64,000 bases of DNA. Origin: Pseudomonas sp. GR 6-02. Its GTDB lineage: Bacteria; Pseudomonadota; Gammaproteobacteria; Pseudomonadales; Pseudomonadaceae. The DNA is taken from the NCBI RefSeq assembly GCF_001655615.1, contig NZ_CP011567.1, positions 5,986,001 through 6,050,000 on the forward strand, given 5' to 3'. A program made the position numbers and the translations under genes. Of the stretch, positions 1-13,367 are shown piece after piece; position 1 is the stretch's first letter, and each line of letters starts with the position of its first letter. The notes beneath the pieces were generated by a model. That model ran no database searches. It saw only the letters and a list, made by a program, of their open reading frames with translations, and was not told the origin of the DNA.

Positions 1-819
1 CTCAAGGTATTGGCCCAGGCCGAACTGGTGGCGACCCGCCGTGAAGGCAATGCGATTTTCTACCGTCGCGCCCTGCCCCACACCGACCTGTTGGGCGGCA
101 AGCTGCATGCCGCGCTGCTCGAAGAAGTGGATAACCTGACCCTGCCGACTGACGTCCAGGCGCGGATCGGTCAGGTCCACGGGCAACGTGAGGCGGCCAG
201 CCAGGACTTTTTCTCGCGGGTCGCGGAGAAGTTTCGCGCCCAGCAAGACTTGATCGCCGGCCTGCCGCAATACCGCGAAAGCGTGGTGGCCCTGCTCGAC
301 AAGCTGAGTTTCGGCCCCGGCGCCACGGCCATCGAAGTAGGCCCCGGCGATGGTGCCTTTCTGCCGGAGCTGGCGCGTCGCTTCACTCAGGTCACGGCGC
401 TGGACAACAGCCCGGCGATGCTCGAACTGGCCCGCCAGGTCTGCGAACGTGAAACGCTGGCTAACGTCAGCCTGCAATTGGCCGATGCATTGAACGGTGT
501 AAACCTTCAGGCCGACTGCGTTGTATTGAACATGGTGCTGCACCATTTTGCCGCGCCGGCCGAAGCGCTCAAGCACATGGCCGGTTTGCTGCAACCAGGC
601 GGTAGCCTGTTAGTGACAGAGTTATGTAGCCACAACCAGAGTTGGGCCAGGGAGGCCTGCGGTGATCTCTGGTTGGGGTTTGAACAGGACGATCTGGCCC
701 GTTGGGCCACCGCTGCGGGACTCGTTCCCGGGGAAAGCCTCTATGTAGGCTTACGTAATGGTTTCCAGATACAGGTCCGCCATTTTCAGCGACCGGCTGG
801 CGACACTCACCATCGGTAA
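1..819 (+). CDS. ArsR-family regulator fused to SAM-dependent methyltransferase domain (5' end missing)
   Basis: The reading frame is open from the first base, so the gene starts outside the window. The first ~25 visible residues (AELVATRREGNAIFYRR) look like the recognition helix and wing of an ArsR winged helix. After a linker of ~75 residues comes a class I methyltransferase fold with SAM motif I EVGPGDGAF and a downstream VVLNMVLHHF segment. Stop is at 817-819, only 18 nt before metK, so the two are probably cotranscribed. ArsR proteins with a methyltransferase-like domain next to SAM-cycle genes are thought to sense SAM or SAH; that role is inferred here from position beside metK and near ahcY/metF. 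No cysteine metal-site motif is visible in the part present, which argues against metal sensing. Confidence 0.85.
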   Translation, partial: LKVLAQAELVATRREGNAIFYRRALPHTDLLGGKLHAALLEEVDNLTLPTDVQARIGQVHGQREAASQDFFSRVAEKFRAQQDLIAGLPQYRESVVALLDKLSFGPGATAIEVGPGDGAFLPELARRFTQVTALDNSPAMLELARQVCERETLANVSLQLADALNGVNLQADCVVLNMVLHHFAAPAEALKHMAGLLQPGGSLLVTELCSHNQSWAREACGDLWLGFEQDDLARWATAAGLVPGESLYVGLRNGFQIQVRHFQRPAGDTHHR

Positions 820-837
820 ATTCAGGAAAAAATCGAG

Positions 838-2028
<1,191 letters not shown>

Positions 2029-2045
2029 GACTTCTCCGGTTGTAC

Positions 2046-2082
2046 AAAAAGCCCCGCACGGTTCGCCGTGCGGGGCTTTTTC
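2046..2082 (+). terminator. Rho-independent terminator after metK
   Basis: GCCCCGCACGG and CCGTGCGGGGC form a perfect 11-bp stem around a TTCG loop, flanked by AAAAA and TTTTT. It starts 17 nt after the metK stop and could work in both directions. Confidence 0.95.
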
Positions 2083-2146
2083 ATGAAGAAGATCCCACCT
2101 CGAAACACGCAGAATTACACCTCTGCACTCCACACTCGAAACCTGA

Positions 2147-3865
<1,719 letters not shown>

Positions 3866-3956
3866 CAGCCGGCGACGCCCGTCAGCCTGGGAACCCATAG
3901 GTACCGATGCGCTCAAACAGCCCATCGCTACATCGATTTTTTCACCTGGAGCCTTT

Positions 3957-4352
3957 ATGAAACTTCTTTCACCGCTCGCCTTGTTGACCCTGTGCAGCGT
4001 GATGGCCGCTCCATTAATGGCCGACGAAGACGCCCCGGGCCTGACCGGCTGCGCCGCAAAAAAACAAGGCATCATCAACCAGATTGAACTGGCCAAGTCT
4101 CACGGCAACGCCGATCAACAGGCTGGCCTGGAAACCGCCCTGAGCGAGGTCACCGCCCATTGCACCGACGCTTCCTTGAAGAAGGAACGGGAAAACAAGG
4201 TGCTCGACGCCAAGCACGAAGTCAGCCGGCGTCAGGCCGACCTCGACAAGGCGATGAAAAAAGGCGACGCCGAGAAGATCAACAAGCGCAAAGACAAACT
4301 GGCTCAATCGCGCAAGGATTTACAGGACGCGCTCGACGAGCTGGATAAGTAA
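3957..4352 (+). CDS. DUF1090 family periplasmic protein
   Basis: A 131-residue protein with a clear Sec signal peptide (MKLLSPLALLTLCSVMAAPLMA). The mature domain is highly charged, with two Cys (TGCAAKK and AHCTD) that could form a disulfide, followed by a Lys/Glu/Asp-rich stretch likely to be a long helix or coiled coil. This layout is typical of DUF1090, whose function is unknown. ATG 3957 is chosen because it follows CTGGAGC and begins the signal peptide; longer in-frame openings upstream overlap the end of ligB. It lies 91 nt after ligB and converges on the cytochrome gene. Confidence 0.85.
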   Translation: MKLLSPLALLTLCSVMAAPLMADEDAPGLTGCAAKKQGIINQIELAKSHGNADQQAGLETALSEVTAHCTDASLKKERENKVLDAKHEVSRRQADLDKAMKKGDAEKINKRKDKLAQSRKDLQDALDELDK

Positions 4353-4372
4353 TCCGGTTTGAACACGCCGCC

Positions 4373-4822
4373 TCAATGATCCCGAAACTCTTTATGGCAG
4401 GCACTACAGGCGTCTTCGACTTTCTGTACTGCCGGCCCCAGATTGCTGGCCTTGTAGGGTTGAACCTGGCTGGCGATCACCAGTTCACCGGTGGCGCCTT
4501 CAAGGGTGCGAGCCATTTCCTGGAAGCGTGCCTGCTTCTGCCAGACATCGTCCTTGGCGCTGGTGTGATCTTCTTCGCGCACCTGCGGGAAATGTTTCCA
4601 CGGCTCATGGGACAACGCATCGAGCTTCACGGCACCGTCGGCGAATTTCGGGCCATCGAACGGAATACGCCCACGCAACATGCCACCCAGGTCTTCGCCG
4701 GTCTTGAGCATTTGCTTGAAGATCGCCTTGCGCTGGCCCAGAGGCGAGTTCGGGTCGACACCGCCGCAGGCGGACAAGGTCAGGCAGGCCAGCAATACAA
4801 CAGAGAGTCTTTTAAGAGTCAT
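4373..4822 (-). CDS. Cytochrome c' / class II cytochrome c lipoprotein
   Basis: 149 residues. A lipoprotein signal peptide ends in LSAC with the lipidated Cys at 19. The single haem-attachment motif CSACH is near the C-terminus (C139, C142, H143), as in four-helix cytochromes c' and class II cytochromes c. The rest is mostly helical. It is therefore expected to sit in the periplasm anchored to a membrane, carrying electrons or binding small ligands such as NO; which of these cannot be told from sequence. It is divergent from mltA, with a shared upstream region of ~128 nt. Confidence 0.85.
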   Translation of the reverse strand: MTLKRLSVVLLACLTLSACGGVDPNSPLGQRKAIFKQMLKTGEDLGGMLRGRIPFDGPKFADGAVKLDALSHEPWKHFPQVREEDHTSAKDDVWQKQARFQEMARTLEGATGELVIASQVQPYKASNLGPAVQKVEDACSACHKEFRDH

Positions 4823-4950
4823 GGTGGCTTCAGATCACTGGAAACGGCAGCCAGTATCCTCGCGTCACCGGCAAAGACCAATAGCCCTATTATCAATACG
4901 GGTTGTTTGAGCGCATGGAGCACTCAGGCAACCGGCAAAGGAATTACTCC

Positions 4951-6123
4951 ATGAACAGCCGTTTCAAGGCGTGGCGTCACAACCTGGCCTGGACCCTTCC
5001 GATGGTGGCCATACTTGCTGGCTGCACCGGTGGCGACAGTAGCAAACCGAAAACCCACGCACTGGCGACCTACTCCAGCGCTACCTGGGAAGCCCTTCCA
5101 GCGGTGTCCGACAATGACCTCGTCGCCGGTTTTGGCTCGTGGCGCAGCGCCTGCAGCCGACTCAAGGCCGACCCGGTCTGGGGTGGCACCTGCGCCGCTT
5201 CCGCCAATGTTCAGCCAACCGCCAGCGAAATCCGCGGCTTCCTCAAGCAAAACCTCGATGTTTACGGCTTGCGCGCCGCCAATGACAACCCCAACGGCCT
5301 GATCACCGGTTACTACGAACCGGTGTATCCCGGCAGCCTGACCCAGACCAAGCAAGCGAACATCCCGGTGTACGGCGTGCCCGAGGACATGATCATCGTC
5401 TCGCTGGACAGCATTTACCCGGAACTCAAAGGCAAACGCCTGCGCGGACGACTAGAAGGTCGCGTGCTCAAGCCTTATGACGATGCGGCAACCATTGAAA
5501 CCAATGGCGTGAAGGCGCCAGTGATTGCCTGGCTGACCGACCCGATGAACCTGCAGTTCCTGCAAATCCAGGGTTCGGGGCGCATCCAGCTCGATGATGG
5601 CCGTCAATTGCGCATTGGTTATGCCGACCAGAACGGCCACCCCTATCGACCTATCGGCCGCTGGCTGGTGGATCAGGGCGAGCTGAAGAAAGAAGAGGTA
5701 ACCATGAGCGCCATCGATAACTGGGCCAAGGCCAATCCGACGCGCATTCCCGAACTGCTCGGCAGCAACCCCAGCTACGTGTTCTTCAATCGCAACCCGG
5801 ACAGCAACGAAGGGCCGCGCGGTTCGCTGAATGTGCCATTGACCGCAGGTTATAGCGCGGCAGTGGATCGCAAGGTGATTCCGCTCGGTAGCCTGTTGTG
5901 GTTGTCGACGACGCGACCGGACGGCAGCGCACTGGTGCGTCCGGTGGCCGCTCAAGATACCGGCGGCGCGATTGCCGGCGAGGTCCGCGCAGACCTGTTC
6001 TGGGGCACGGGCGAAGCCGCCGGGCAATTGGCCGGCGACATGAAACAGCAGGGGCAGATCTGGATGCTCTGGCCTAAAGGGGCGGCGTTGCCTCAGGTGC
6101 CGCAGGTGGCTGACAAACTTTAG
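4951..6123 (+). CDS. mltA: Membrane-bound lytic murein transglycosylase A
   Basis: Cleaves the MurNAc-GlcNAc bond of peptidoglycan to give 1,6-anhydroMurNAc ends; located in the outer membrane facing the periplasm. The 390-residue protein has a lipobox LAGC with Cys25, the MltA barrel domain (LITGYYEPVYPGS, LQFLQIQGSGRIQL) and a C-terminal 3D domain with AAQDTGGAI, where Asp336 is the likely catalytic acid. ATG 4951 follows AAAGGAATTACTCC and begins the signal peptide; upstream in-frame codons lack a ribosome site. Single-gene unit, followed by a repeat palindrome. Confidence 0.95.
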   Translation: MNSRFKAWRHNLAWTLPMVAILAGCTGGDSSKPKTHALATYSSATWEALPAVSDNDLVAGFGSWRSACSRLKADPVWGGTCAASANVQPTASEIRGFLKQNLDVYGLRAANDNPNGLITGYYEPVYPGSLTQTKQANIPVYGVPEDMIIVSLDSIYPELKGKRLRGRLEGRVLKPYDDAATIETNGVKAPVIAWLTDPMNLQFLQIQGSGRIQLDDGRQLRIGYADQNGHPYRPIGRWLVDQGELKKEEVTMSAIDNWAKANPTRIPELLGSNPSYVFFNRNPDSNEGPRGSLNVPLTAGYSAAVDRKVIPLGSLLWLSTTRPDGSALVRPVAAQDTGGAIAGEVRADLFWGTGEAAGQLAGDMKQQGQIWMLWPKGAALPQVPQVADKL

Positions 6124-6126
6124 AAG

Positions 6127-6237
6127 CAAAAGATCGCAGGCTGCGCCAGCTTCAACATCGAGAGCGTTCGTCGCAATATCGCGAATGAACATCGATCCCT
6201 GCTGGGAATGGCGCAGCCTGCGATCCTTTGATCTTGC
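6127..6237. repeat. AGATCGCAG-class intergenic palindrome
   Basis: AGATCGCAGGCTGCGCCA (6130-6147) and TGGCGCAGCCTGCGATC (6209-6225) are inverted copies around a ~60-nt middle. A second palindrome of the same class is at 13219-13295 after metF. It lies between the convergent genes mltA and MAPEG, as is usual for Pseudomonas extragenic repeats. Confidence 0.85.
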
Positions 6238-6239
6238 CG

Positions 6240-6626
6240 TTAAACAGACACCACAAAGAAACTGACAATCAGCCCCATGCCAATGGCCCACACCAGCGAC
6301 CGCAGAATCGCCCAGTCCGCCAGATAGCAAATGATGTACAGCAGCCGACTGGTGATGAACAGCACCGATAGCACATTGATCGTCACCAGTTCGGCATTGC
6401 CGGCCAGATGCGCCACGATCACCGCCGCGGCAAACGCCGGGGTCACTTCGAAGCTGTTCAACTGCGCCGAATGCGCACGCCTGGCCACGCCTTCGAGCGA
6501 ATCCAGAAACGCCCTTGGGTCGTGATTCTGTTTCAGCCCGAACTTGCCATTGCTGAACTTGGCGACGCCTGTGCACAGATAAGGCAAGCAGATCGCAATC
6601 AAAATGCACCACAGAGCAACCGTCAT
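6240..6626 (-). CDS. MAPEG family membrane protein
   Basis: A 128-residue, strongly hydrophobic protein with about four membrane helices. The first loop is charged (KFGLKQNHDPRAFLDSL) and is followed by RRAHSAQLNSFEVTPAFAAAV, which closely matches the E-x2-P-type motif of the MAPEG family (membrane-associated proteins in eicosanoid and glutathione metabolism). Bacterial members are mostly uncharacterised; some are glutathione transferases or peroxidases. It follows the EamA transporter by 50 nt on the same strand, so the two may be cotranscribed. Substrate unknown. Confidence 0.85.
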   Translation of the reverse strand: MTVALWCILIAICLPYLCTGVAKFSNGKFGLKQNHDPRAFLDSLEGVARRAHSAQLNSFEVTPAFAAAVIVAHLAGNAELVTINVLSVLFITSRLLYIICYLADWAILRSLVWAIGMGLIVSFFVVSV

Positions 6627-6676
6627 AACGCAGTCCCTTCTTCAAGTTGTAGAGAATCGAATTCCATCAGCGGCGA

Positions 6677-7510
6677 CTAAAACTTCATCACCAACATGCC
6701 GATCAATACCAGTCCACAGGCTAAGAGCCGTGGCCTGCCAAAAGGTTCTTTGAGGTAGCGCATGCCGAACAGCACCACCAGAATCACGCTGATCTCGCGC
6801 AGCGCCGCTGCCTCGGCAATCGATCCGAGCTGCATGGCCCACAGCACCAGAGCGTAGCTGAACAATACACAGAACCCGACCGCCAACCCCAACCGCCACT
6901 GCTCACGCCAGAACAGCATGAACGCCGGGCGTTTGCGCACCAGCGCCAGCAATGGGAACGACCAGGCACTGAGCACTGTGACCCAAACCAGGTAGTCCAG
7001 CGGATGGGACCAGCGCCGCAAGGCCTGGCCATCGATGAAGGTGTAGCAACCGATGCACAACCCGATCAGCGCCACCACCGGCAGCATCGACCACGGCAGG
7101 CGCACCCCGCCACCGCCCTGCCAGAGCAGGCACACCATGCCGAACGGGATGAGCAAAATCCCGAAGATCTGCTGAGCCGTCAGCACTTCACCGGCGAAGA
7201 TCAGCGTCAGCGCCAGCACCACCAACGGTGACAGGCCACGCATCAACGGATAGACCAGGCCGAGATCGCCGACCCGATAGGCCTGGATCAACAGGTAGCG
7301 ATAGAGCAACTCGAATGCCGCCGACGCAAGAATCCACGGCCACATATCCAGTGGCGGCAGCGCCACGAAGGGTAGCATCAGCGCGACAAACAGCAACGCC
7401 ACGCTGTCCATGCAGGCCACCACCAACAGCCGCTCCGCGCTGAACTTGATCAGGGTATTCCACGCCGCGTGCAACAGCGCCGCCACCAACACCAGAATTG
7501 TCGCAAGCAC
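6677..7510 (-). CDS. EamA/DMT-family inner-membrane transporter
   Basis: 277 residues with about ten hydrophobic segments and the internal two-fold repeat usual for drug/metabolite transporters. EamA-like signatures include LLHAAWNTLIKFSAE near the N-terminus and LREISVILVVLFG in the second half. Likely exports or imports a small metabolite; the substrate cannot be deduced. Heads a probable two-gene unit with the MAPEG gene and is divergent from the MFS gene; 210 nt separate the two starts. Confidence 0.88.
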   Translation of the reverse strand: MLATILVLVAALLHAAWNTLIKFSAERLLVVACMDSVALLFVALMLPFVALPPLDMWPWILASAAFELLYRYLLIQAYRVGDLGLVYPLMRGLSPLVVLALTLIFAGEVLTAQQIFGILLIPFGMVCLLWQGGGGVRLPWSMLPVVALIGLCIGCYTFIDGQALRRWSHPLDYLVWVTVLSAWSFPLLALVRKRPAFMLFWREQWRLGLAVGFCVLFSYALVLWAMQLGSIAEAAALREISVILVVLFGMRYLKEPFGRPRLLACGLVLIGMLVMKF

Positions 7511-7720
7511 GGCACACTCCTTGTATTGCCCCTACATCGCGGGACAGAGATTTGATTCGCCATATGTCCGCAGCTGTTTATACTGCAAGCGACCACGCCG
7601 CACTCAGTTGCGCACAGACTAATTCCAATAACTCCTGCCTCTGCCCGCTCTCATCGAGAACGGTCGTCGGCCTGCGTATGCCTGATCAAAGCGTCAAGAC
7701 TACCGACAGAGACCTTGCGC

Positions 7721-8890
7721 ATGCCACTCGCCTTGCTTGCACTGGCCGTTGCCGCTTTCGGCATCGGCACCACTGAGTTCGTCATCATGGGCTTGCTGCC
7801 CGATGTCGCCCGCGACCTCGCCGTGAGCATTCCTCATGCTGGCCTGCTCATCACCGGTTATGCCCTGGGCGTGGTGTTCGGTGCGCCGATTCTCGCGGTC
7901 GGCACCGCCAACATGCCGCGCAAAGCCACACTGCTGGGCATGACGCTGATGTTCATTCTCGGCAACATCCTCTGCGCCCTGGCGCCGAACTACGCCACCT
8001 TGATGGCCGCACGAGTGATCACCGCGCTGTGCCATGGCGCGTTTTTCGGCATCGGCTCAGTGGTCGCTGCCAGTCTGGTGGCACCGAACAAACGAGCCCA
8101 GGCAATTGCCATAATGTTCACCGGCCTGACCTTGGCCAACGTGCTGGGCGTGCCATTGGGCACTGCTCTGGGGCAATACGCCGGCTGGCGCTCGACCTTC
8201 TGGGCAGTGTCGGTGATTGGCGTGATTGCAGCCATTGCGCAGTGGGTCTGGCTGCCCAAGGAAATCCCCATGGACAAAGCCAACCTGGCCAGCGAATTCA
8301 AAGTGCTGGGCAAGGTCAATGTGCTGCTGGCGCTGGGCATGAGCGTGCTGGCGTCCACCAGCCTGTTCAGCGTGTTCACTTACATTGCGCCGATCCTGCA
8401 GGATATCACCGGCGTCAGTCCGCATGGCGTAACCATCATGTTGCTGTTGTTCGGGGTCGGCTTGACCGGGGGCAGCATGCTCGGCGGCCGATTGGCGGAC
8501 AGTCGTTTGCTGCCTTCGCTGGTGGGGATGACATTGGCCGCGGCCATCGTGCTGGCCGCCTTCAGCCAAACCAGCCATTCAGTGATACCGGCGGCGATCA
8601 CGCTGGTGTTGTGGGGCATCTTCGCCTTCGCGCTGTGCCCGATCCTGCAATTGCTGATTATCGATCAGGCCCATGAGGCGCCAAACCTCGGGTCGACGTT
8701 GAATCAAAGCGCATTCAATCTCGGCAACGCCGCCGGGGCTTGGATTGGCGGACTGGTGGTGGCCAGTGGCGCGGACCTGGCGGACTTGCCGTGGACCGGC
8801 GCACTGGTCAGCGTATTCACGCTGCTGACGGCGCTGTTCTTCATCTACCTGCAACGTCGCAGTGCTGCCGCAATCAACGTCTCTGGCTGA
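7721..8890 (+). CDS. MFS transporter, AraJ/YdhP-like (DHA1 family)
   Basis: A 389-residue, 12-helix major facilitator protein. The N-terminal GIGTTEFVIMGLLPDVARDL and GYALGVVFGAPILAV segments are typical of the AraJ/YdhP sugar- or drug-efflux branch of DHA1. ATG 7721 begins directly with the first membrane helix; a TTG two codons upstream is a weaker alternative. There is no linked regulator, so the substrate is unknown. Confidence 0.9.
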   Translation: MPLALLALAVAAFGIGTTEFVIMGLLPDVARDLAVSIPHAGLLITGYALGVVFGAPILAVGTANMPRKATLLGMTLMFILGNILCALAPNYATLMAARVITALCHGAFFGIGSVVAASLVAPNKRAQAIAIMFTGLTLANVLGVPLGTALGQYAGWRSTFWAVSVIGVIAAIAQWVWLPKEIPMDKANLASEFKVLGKVNVLLALGMSVLASTSLFSVFTYIAPILQDITGVSPHGVTIMLLLFGVGLTGGSMLGGRLADSRLLPSLVGMTLAAAIVLAAFSQTSHSVIPAAITLVLWGIFAFALCPILQLLIIDQAHEAPNLGSTLNQSAFNLGNAAGAWIGGLVVASGADLADLPWTGALVSVFTLLTALFFIYLQRRSAAAINVSG

Positions 8891-8896
8891 CATTGA

Positions 8897-9784
8897 TCAT
8901 TTTTTGATCTTCTGCGGTTCGGATTCCTGAGCCCGCTCCGCAGAGGTCTTCGGCGGCCCGCTTTCACTGCGAATCTGCGCGTGACTGATCAGCGCGAAGA
9001 TAAAACTGCCGCCAATAATGTTCCCCACCAGCGTGGGACCTGCGAACACCCACCAGAAATCCTTCCACGGCAACTCGCCGGCAAACACCAGGTAAGAAAC
9101 CTCGACCGATCCGACCACGATGTGGGTGAAATCGCCCAGCGCCATGAAATAGGTGATGAGGATGATGATCCACATCTTGGCGCTTTCCATGGACGGGATC
9201 ATCCAGACCATGGTGGCGATCATCCAGCCGGAGATGATGCCTTTGGCGAGCATCTTGCCGGCATCGTTCTCCATGACCTTGCGCCCGATCTCAAGGAAGG
9301 CCAGATCGGTCTTGCTGTCGAATATCGGCAGGTGCAGCATCACATATGCCACCAGCAAGGTGCCGCAGAGGTTGCCCACCAGCACCACCGTCCACAGCCG
9401 CAGCAACCGACCGACATTACCCAACGTTGGCTTGCTCATGATCGGCAGCACGGCGGTCAGGGTGTTTTCGGTGAAGAGTTGCTGACGGGCGAGAATCACC
9501 GCTAGAAAACCGGCGCAATAACCGAAGCTGGCGATCACCTTGTAGCCTTCGCCGTCCGGCAGGCGCGAGTTGAGCAGTCCCATGCCCATCAGCGACAGGC
9601 CCATGGTCAGGCCGGCAGCCAGCGCCGACCACCACAGCGCCGCAACGCTGCGCTCGAGCTCCTGATCGCCTTGGGTGCGAATGATTTCGTGCAGCACCGC
9701 CGCCCGCGGGGGCTGGTTCTTGTCGACCTCGCGCTGTTCCTGTGCCGAGAGGTCCGGGGTCTTGCCGTCTTTGGGCGTGTCCAT
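8897..9784 (-). CDS. Formate/nitrite transporter family protein
   Basis: 295 residues. A hydrophilic, charged N-terminus of ~45 residues is followed by six membrane helices of the FNT channel fold, including GYCAGFLAVILARQQLFTENTLTAVLPIM and GNLCGTLLVAYVMLHLPIF. It resembles YfdC-like members more than FocA or NirC, so the transported anion is uncertain. It converges on the MFS gene with only six bases between stop codons. A REPIN lies upstream. Confidence 0.85.
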   Translation of the reverse strand: MDTPKDGKTPDLSAQEQREVDKNQPPRAAVLHEIIRTQGDQELERSVAALWWSALAAGLTMGLSLMGMGLLNSRLPDGEGYKVIASFGYCAGFLAVILARQQLFTENTLTAVLPIMSKPTLGNVGRLLRLWTVVLVGNLCGTLLVAYVMLHLPIFDSKTDLAFLEIGRKVMENDAGKMLAKGIISGWMIATMVWMIPSMESAKMWIIILITYFMALGDFTHIVVGSVEVSYLVFAGELPWKDFWWVFAGPTLVGNIIGGSFIFALISHAQIRSESGPPKTSAERAQESEPQKIKK

Positions 9785-9871
9785 AAGGCTGCTCCTGAAC
9801 CGGTGGCGTGTCGTTTACGTACGACACGCGGGGTTCGGAGCTGTTCACTACCCGGGGGAAACGCAGCAAAC

Positions 9872-10020
9872 CCTGTGGCGAGGGAGCTTGCTCCCGCTCG
9901 GCTGCGAAGCAGTCGTAAGCTGACGTGAAGCCTGCCTGAAAGAACCCAATGACAGATTTCAGGGCCGCTTCGCGCTGGAGCGCCAGCCCGGCCCAACGGG
10001 AGCAAGCTCCCTCGCCACAG
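9872..10020. repeat. REPIN, GTGGCGAGGG class (copy 1)
   Basis: Two REP elements in inverted orientation. The left one reads CTGTGGCGAGGGAGCTTGCT and the right one AGCAAGCTCCCTCGCCACAG; ~110 nt lie between them. It occupies most of the 244-nt gap between the thioesterase gene and the FNT transporter gene. The same class recurs at 22398, 23282, 25013, 33517, 34422, 50649 and 51993, with a decayed copy at 55691. Confidence 0.93.
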
Positions 10021-10028
10021 AGCGGCAA

Positions 10029-10433
10029 CTATTCGCCAATGTCATCATCCTTGAACTGGTCTTTGACGTACCTGATCTCGGTCCGGCCGTGCGGCATGGG
10101 CAGGCCGTCTTCGCCCAGGTTCACGAACACCATCTTCTCTACCGTCAAAATGCTCTTGCGAGTGATCTTGTTGCGCACTTCGCAGGTCAGCGTGATCGAG
10201 GTGCGACCGAACTCGGTGGCGGTGATGCCCAGCTCGATGATGTCGCCCTGACGCGAGGCGCTGACGAAGTTGATTTCGGAAATGTACTTGGTGACCACGC
10301 GCTGATTACCCAACTGGACGATGGCGTAGATCGCCGCTTCTTCGTCGATCCAGCGCAGCAGGCTGCCGCCGAACAGCGTGCCGTTGGGGTTGAGGTCTTC
10401 GGGTTTTACCCATTTGCGGGTGTGGAAATTCAT
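10029..10433 (-). CDS. Acyl-CoA thioesterase, YciA-like hotdog fold
   Basis: 134 residues with the single hotdog domain of the acyl-CoA hydrolase (YciA/BACH) family: NPNGTLFGGSLLRWIDEEAAIYA carries the conserved Asn, the GG turn and the catalytic Asp, followed by TKYISEINFVSASRQGDIIELG. Likely hydrolyses acyl-CoA to free acid and CoA. ATG 10433 is preferred to GTG 10439 because AGGAG sits five bases before it. Transcribed away from ahcY. Confidence 0.88.
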   Translation of the reverse strand: MNFHTRKWVKPEDLNPNGTLFGGSLLRWIDEEAAIYAIVQLGNQRVVTKYISEINFVSASRQGDIIELGITATEFGRTSITLTCEVRNKITRKSILTVEKMVFVNLGEDGLPMPHGRTEIRYVKDQFKDDDIGE

Positions 10434-10553
10434 ACTCACTCCTGACCGTCTTGCCGATTGATGCCGGCCATCATGGCAGAGCCCGGACTAGAGCTCTATC
10501 AAGCATCGACTATGGTCTCGATTACCGTTCGGACATTGACCAACAGAAACGCT

Positions 10554-12163
<1,610 letters not shown>

Positions 12164-12213
12164 TCGGTCCAGCAGTCCGCTCCCCATGGGAGCGGACTTA
12201 TGCAGGAACCACG

Positions 12214-12312
12214 CTTCCTGTAGGAGCGAAGCTTGCTCGCGAACGCTTCACCGCGGTGCTGCTGAAAGACCGCGGCGCCTGCTTCGCGAGCAAGCTTCGC
12301 TCCTACAGGAAG
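12214..12312. repeat. GTAGGAGCGA-class inverted repeat (copy 1)
   Basis: CTTCCTGTAGGAGCGAAGCT at 12214 is repeated in inverted form ending CTTCGCTCCTACAGGAAG at 12312; arms are about 30 nt each, loop ~40 nt. It fills the ahcY-metF gap and may limit read-through. A second copy of this class is at 60151-60251. Confidence 0.92.
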
Positions 12313-12353
12313 CACGGCGCCTACAAGGCTTACGTGTTTCCAAGGATATGACC

Positions 12354-13199
12354 ATGTCCCAAGAACGTCGCTACAGCTTCGAATTCTTCCCGACGAAGAC
12401 CGATGCTGGGCATGAAAAACTGATCGCCACTGCCCGTCAGCTGGCGACCTACAATCCCGACTTCTTCTCCTGCACCTACGGCGCTGGCGGTTCGACTCGT
12501 GATCGCACCCTCAACACCGTGCTGCAGCTGGAAAGTGAAGTCAAAGTCCCAGCCGCTCCGCATCTGTCTTGCGTGGGTGACAGCAAGAACGATCTGCGCG
12601 GCCTGCTGACCCAGTACAAGGCAGCCGGCATCCAGCGAATCGTCGCGCTTCGCGGTGACCTGCCCTCGGGCATGGGCATGGCCAGCGGCGAGTTGCGTCA
12701 CGCCAATGACCTGGTTGAATTCATTCGTGAAGAGACTGGCGATCATTTCCACATCGAAATCGCCGCTTACCCGGAAATGCATCCGCAAGCGCGCAATTTC
12801 GAAGACGATCTCAACAACTTCGTGCGCAAGGCCAACGCCGGTGCCAACAGTGCGATCACCCAGTACTTCTTCAACGCCGACAGTTATTTCTACTTCGTCG
12901 AGCGTGTACAGGCGAAGGGTGTGAACATCCCGATCGTGCCGGGGATCATGCCGATTACCAACTACAGCAAGCTGGCGCGCTTCTCCGACGCTTGCGGTGC
13001 GGAAATCCCGCGCTGGATCCGCAAGCAACTGGAAGCCTACGGCGACGACACCCAGAGCATTCAAAGCTTTGGTGAGCAAGTCATCACCGAGATGTGCGAA
13101 CGCCTGTTGCAAGGTGGCGCACCGGGGCTGCACTTCTACACACTGAACCAGGCTGAACCGAGCCTGGCGGTATGGAATAACCTGAAGTTGCCGCGCTAA
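12354..13199 (+). CDS. metF: 5,10-methylenetetrahydrofolate reductase
   Basis: Reduces methylene-THF to methyl-THF, the methyl donor for methionine synthase; flavoprotein, cytosolic. The 281-residue TIM barrel starts MSQERRYSFEFFPTKT with the catalytic Glu of the SFEFFP motif, and has VALRGDLP and PGIMPI segments typical of MetF. ATG 12354 is chosen over ATG 12348 because the AAGGA ribosome site lies seven bases before it. It follows ahcY by 190 nt that hold a repeat. Confidence 0.97.
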   Translation: MSQERRYSFEFFPTKTDAGHEKLIATARQLATYNPDFFSCTYGAGGSTRDRTLNTVLQLESEVKVPAAPHLSCVGDSKNDLRGLLTQYKAAGIQRIVALRGDLPSGMGMASGELRHANDLVEFIREETGDHFHIEIAAYPEMHPQARNFEDDLNNFVRKANAGANSAITQYFFNADSYFYFVERVQAKGVNIPIVPGIMPITNYSKLARFSDACGAEIPRWIRKQLEAYGDDTQSIQSFGEQVITEMCERLLQGGAPGLHFYTLNQAEPSLAVWNNLKLPR

Positions 13200-13218
13200 T
13201 AGCCGTTAACGCAAATCA

Positions 13219-13295
13219 AGAGATCGCAGTCTTTGGCAGCGCCTCCAGGGGAATATGTACCTCTGCAGGCGCCGCCGAAGGCTGCGATCTTTTGC
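13219..13295. repeat. AGATCGCAG-class intergenic palindrome (copy 2)
   Basis: AGAGATCGCAG and CTGCGATCTTTTGC form the arms of an inverted repeat after metF, with CAGCGCC/GGCGCCG inside. Same class as 6127-6237. Confidence 0.8.
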
Positions 13296-13367
13296 TTTTA
13301 ATGCCCGATCCAGAGCTTCTGGATCCGGTTTCTGGCTCTTTATGATTTCTCGTCGTAATCTCAAGCC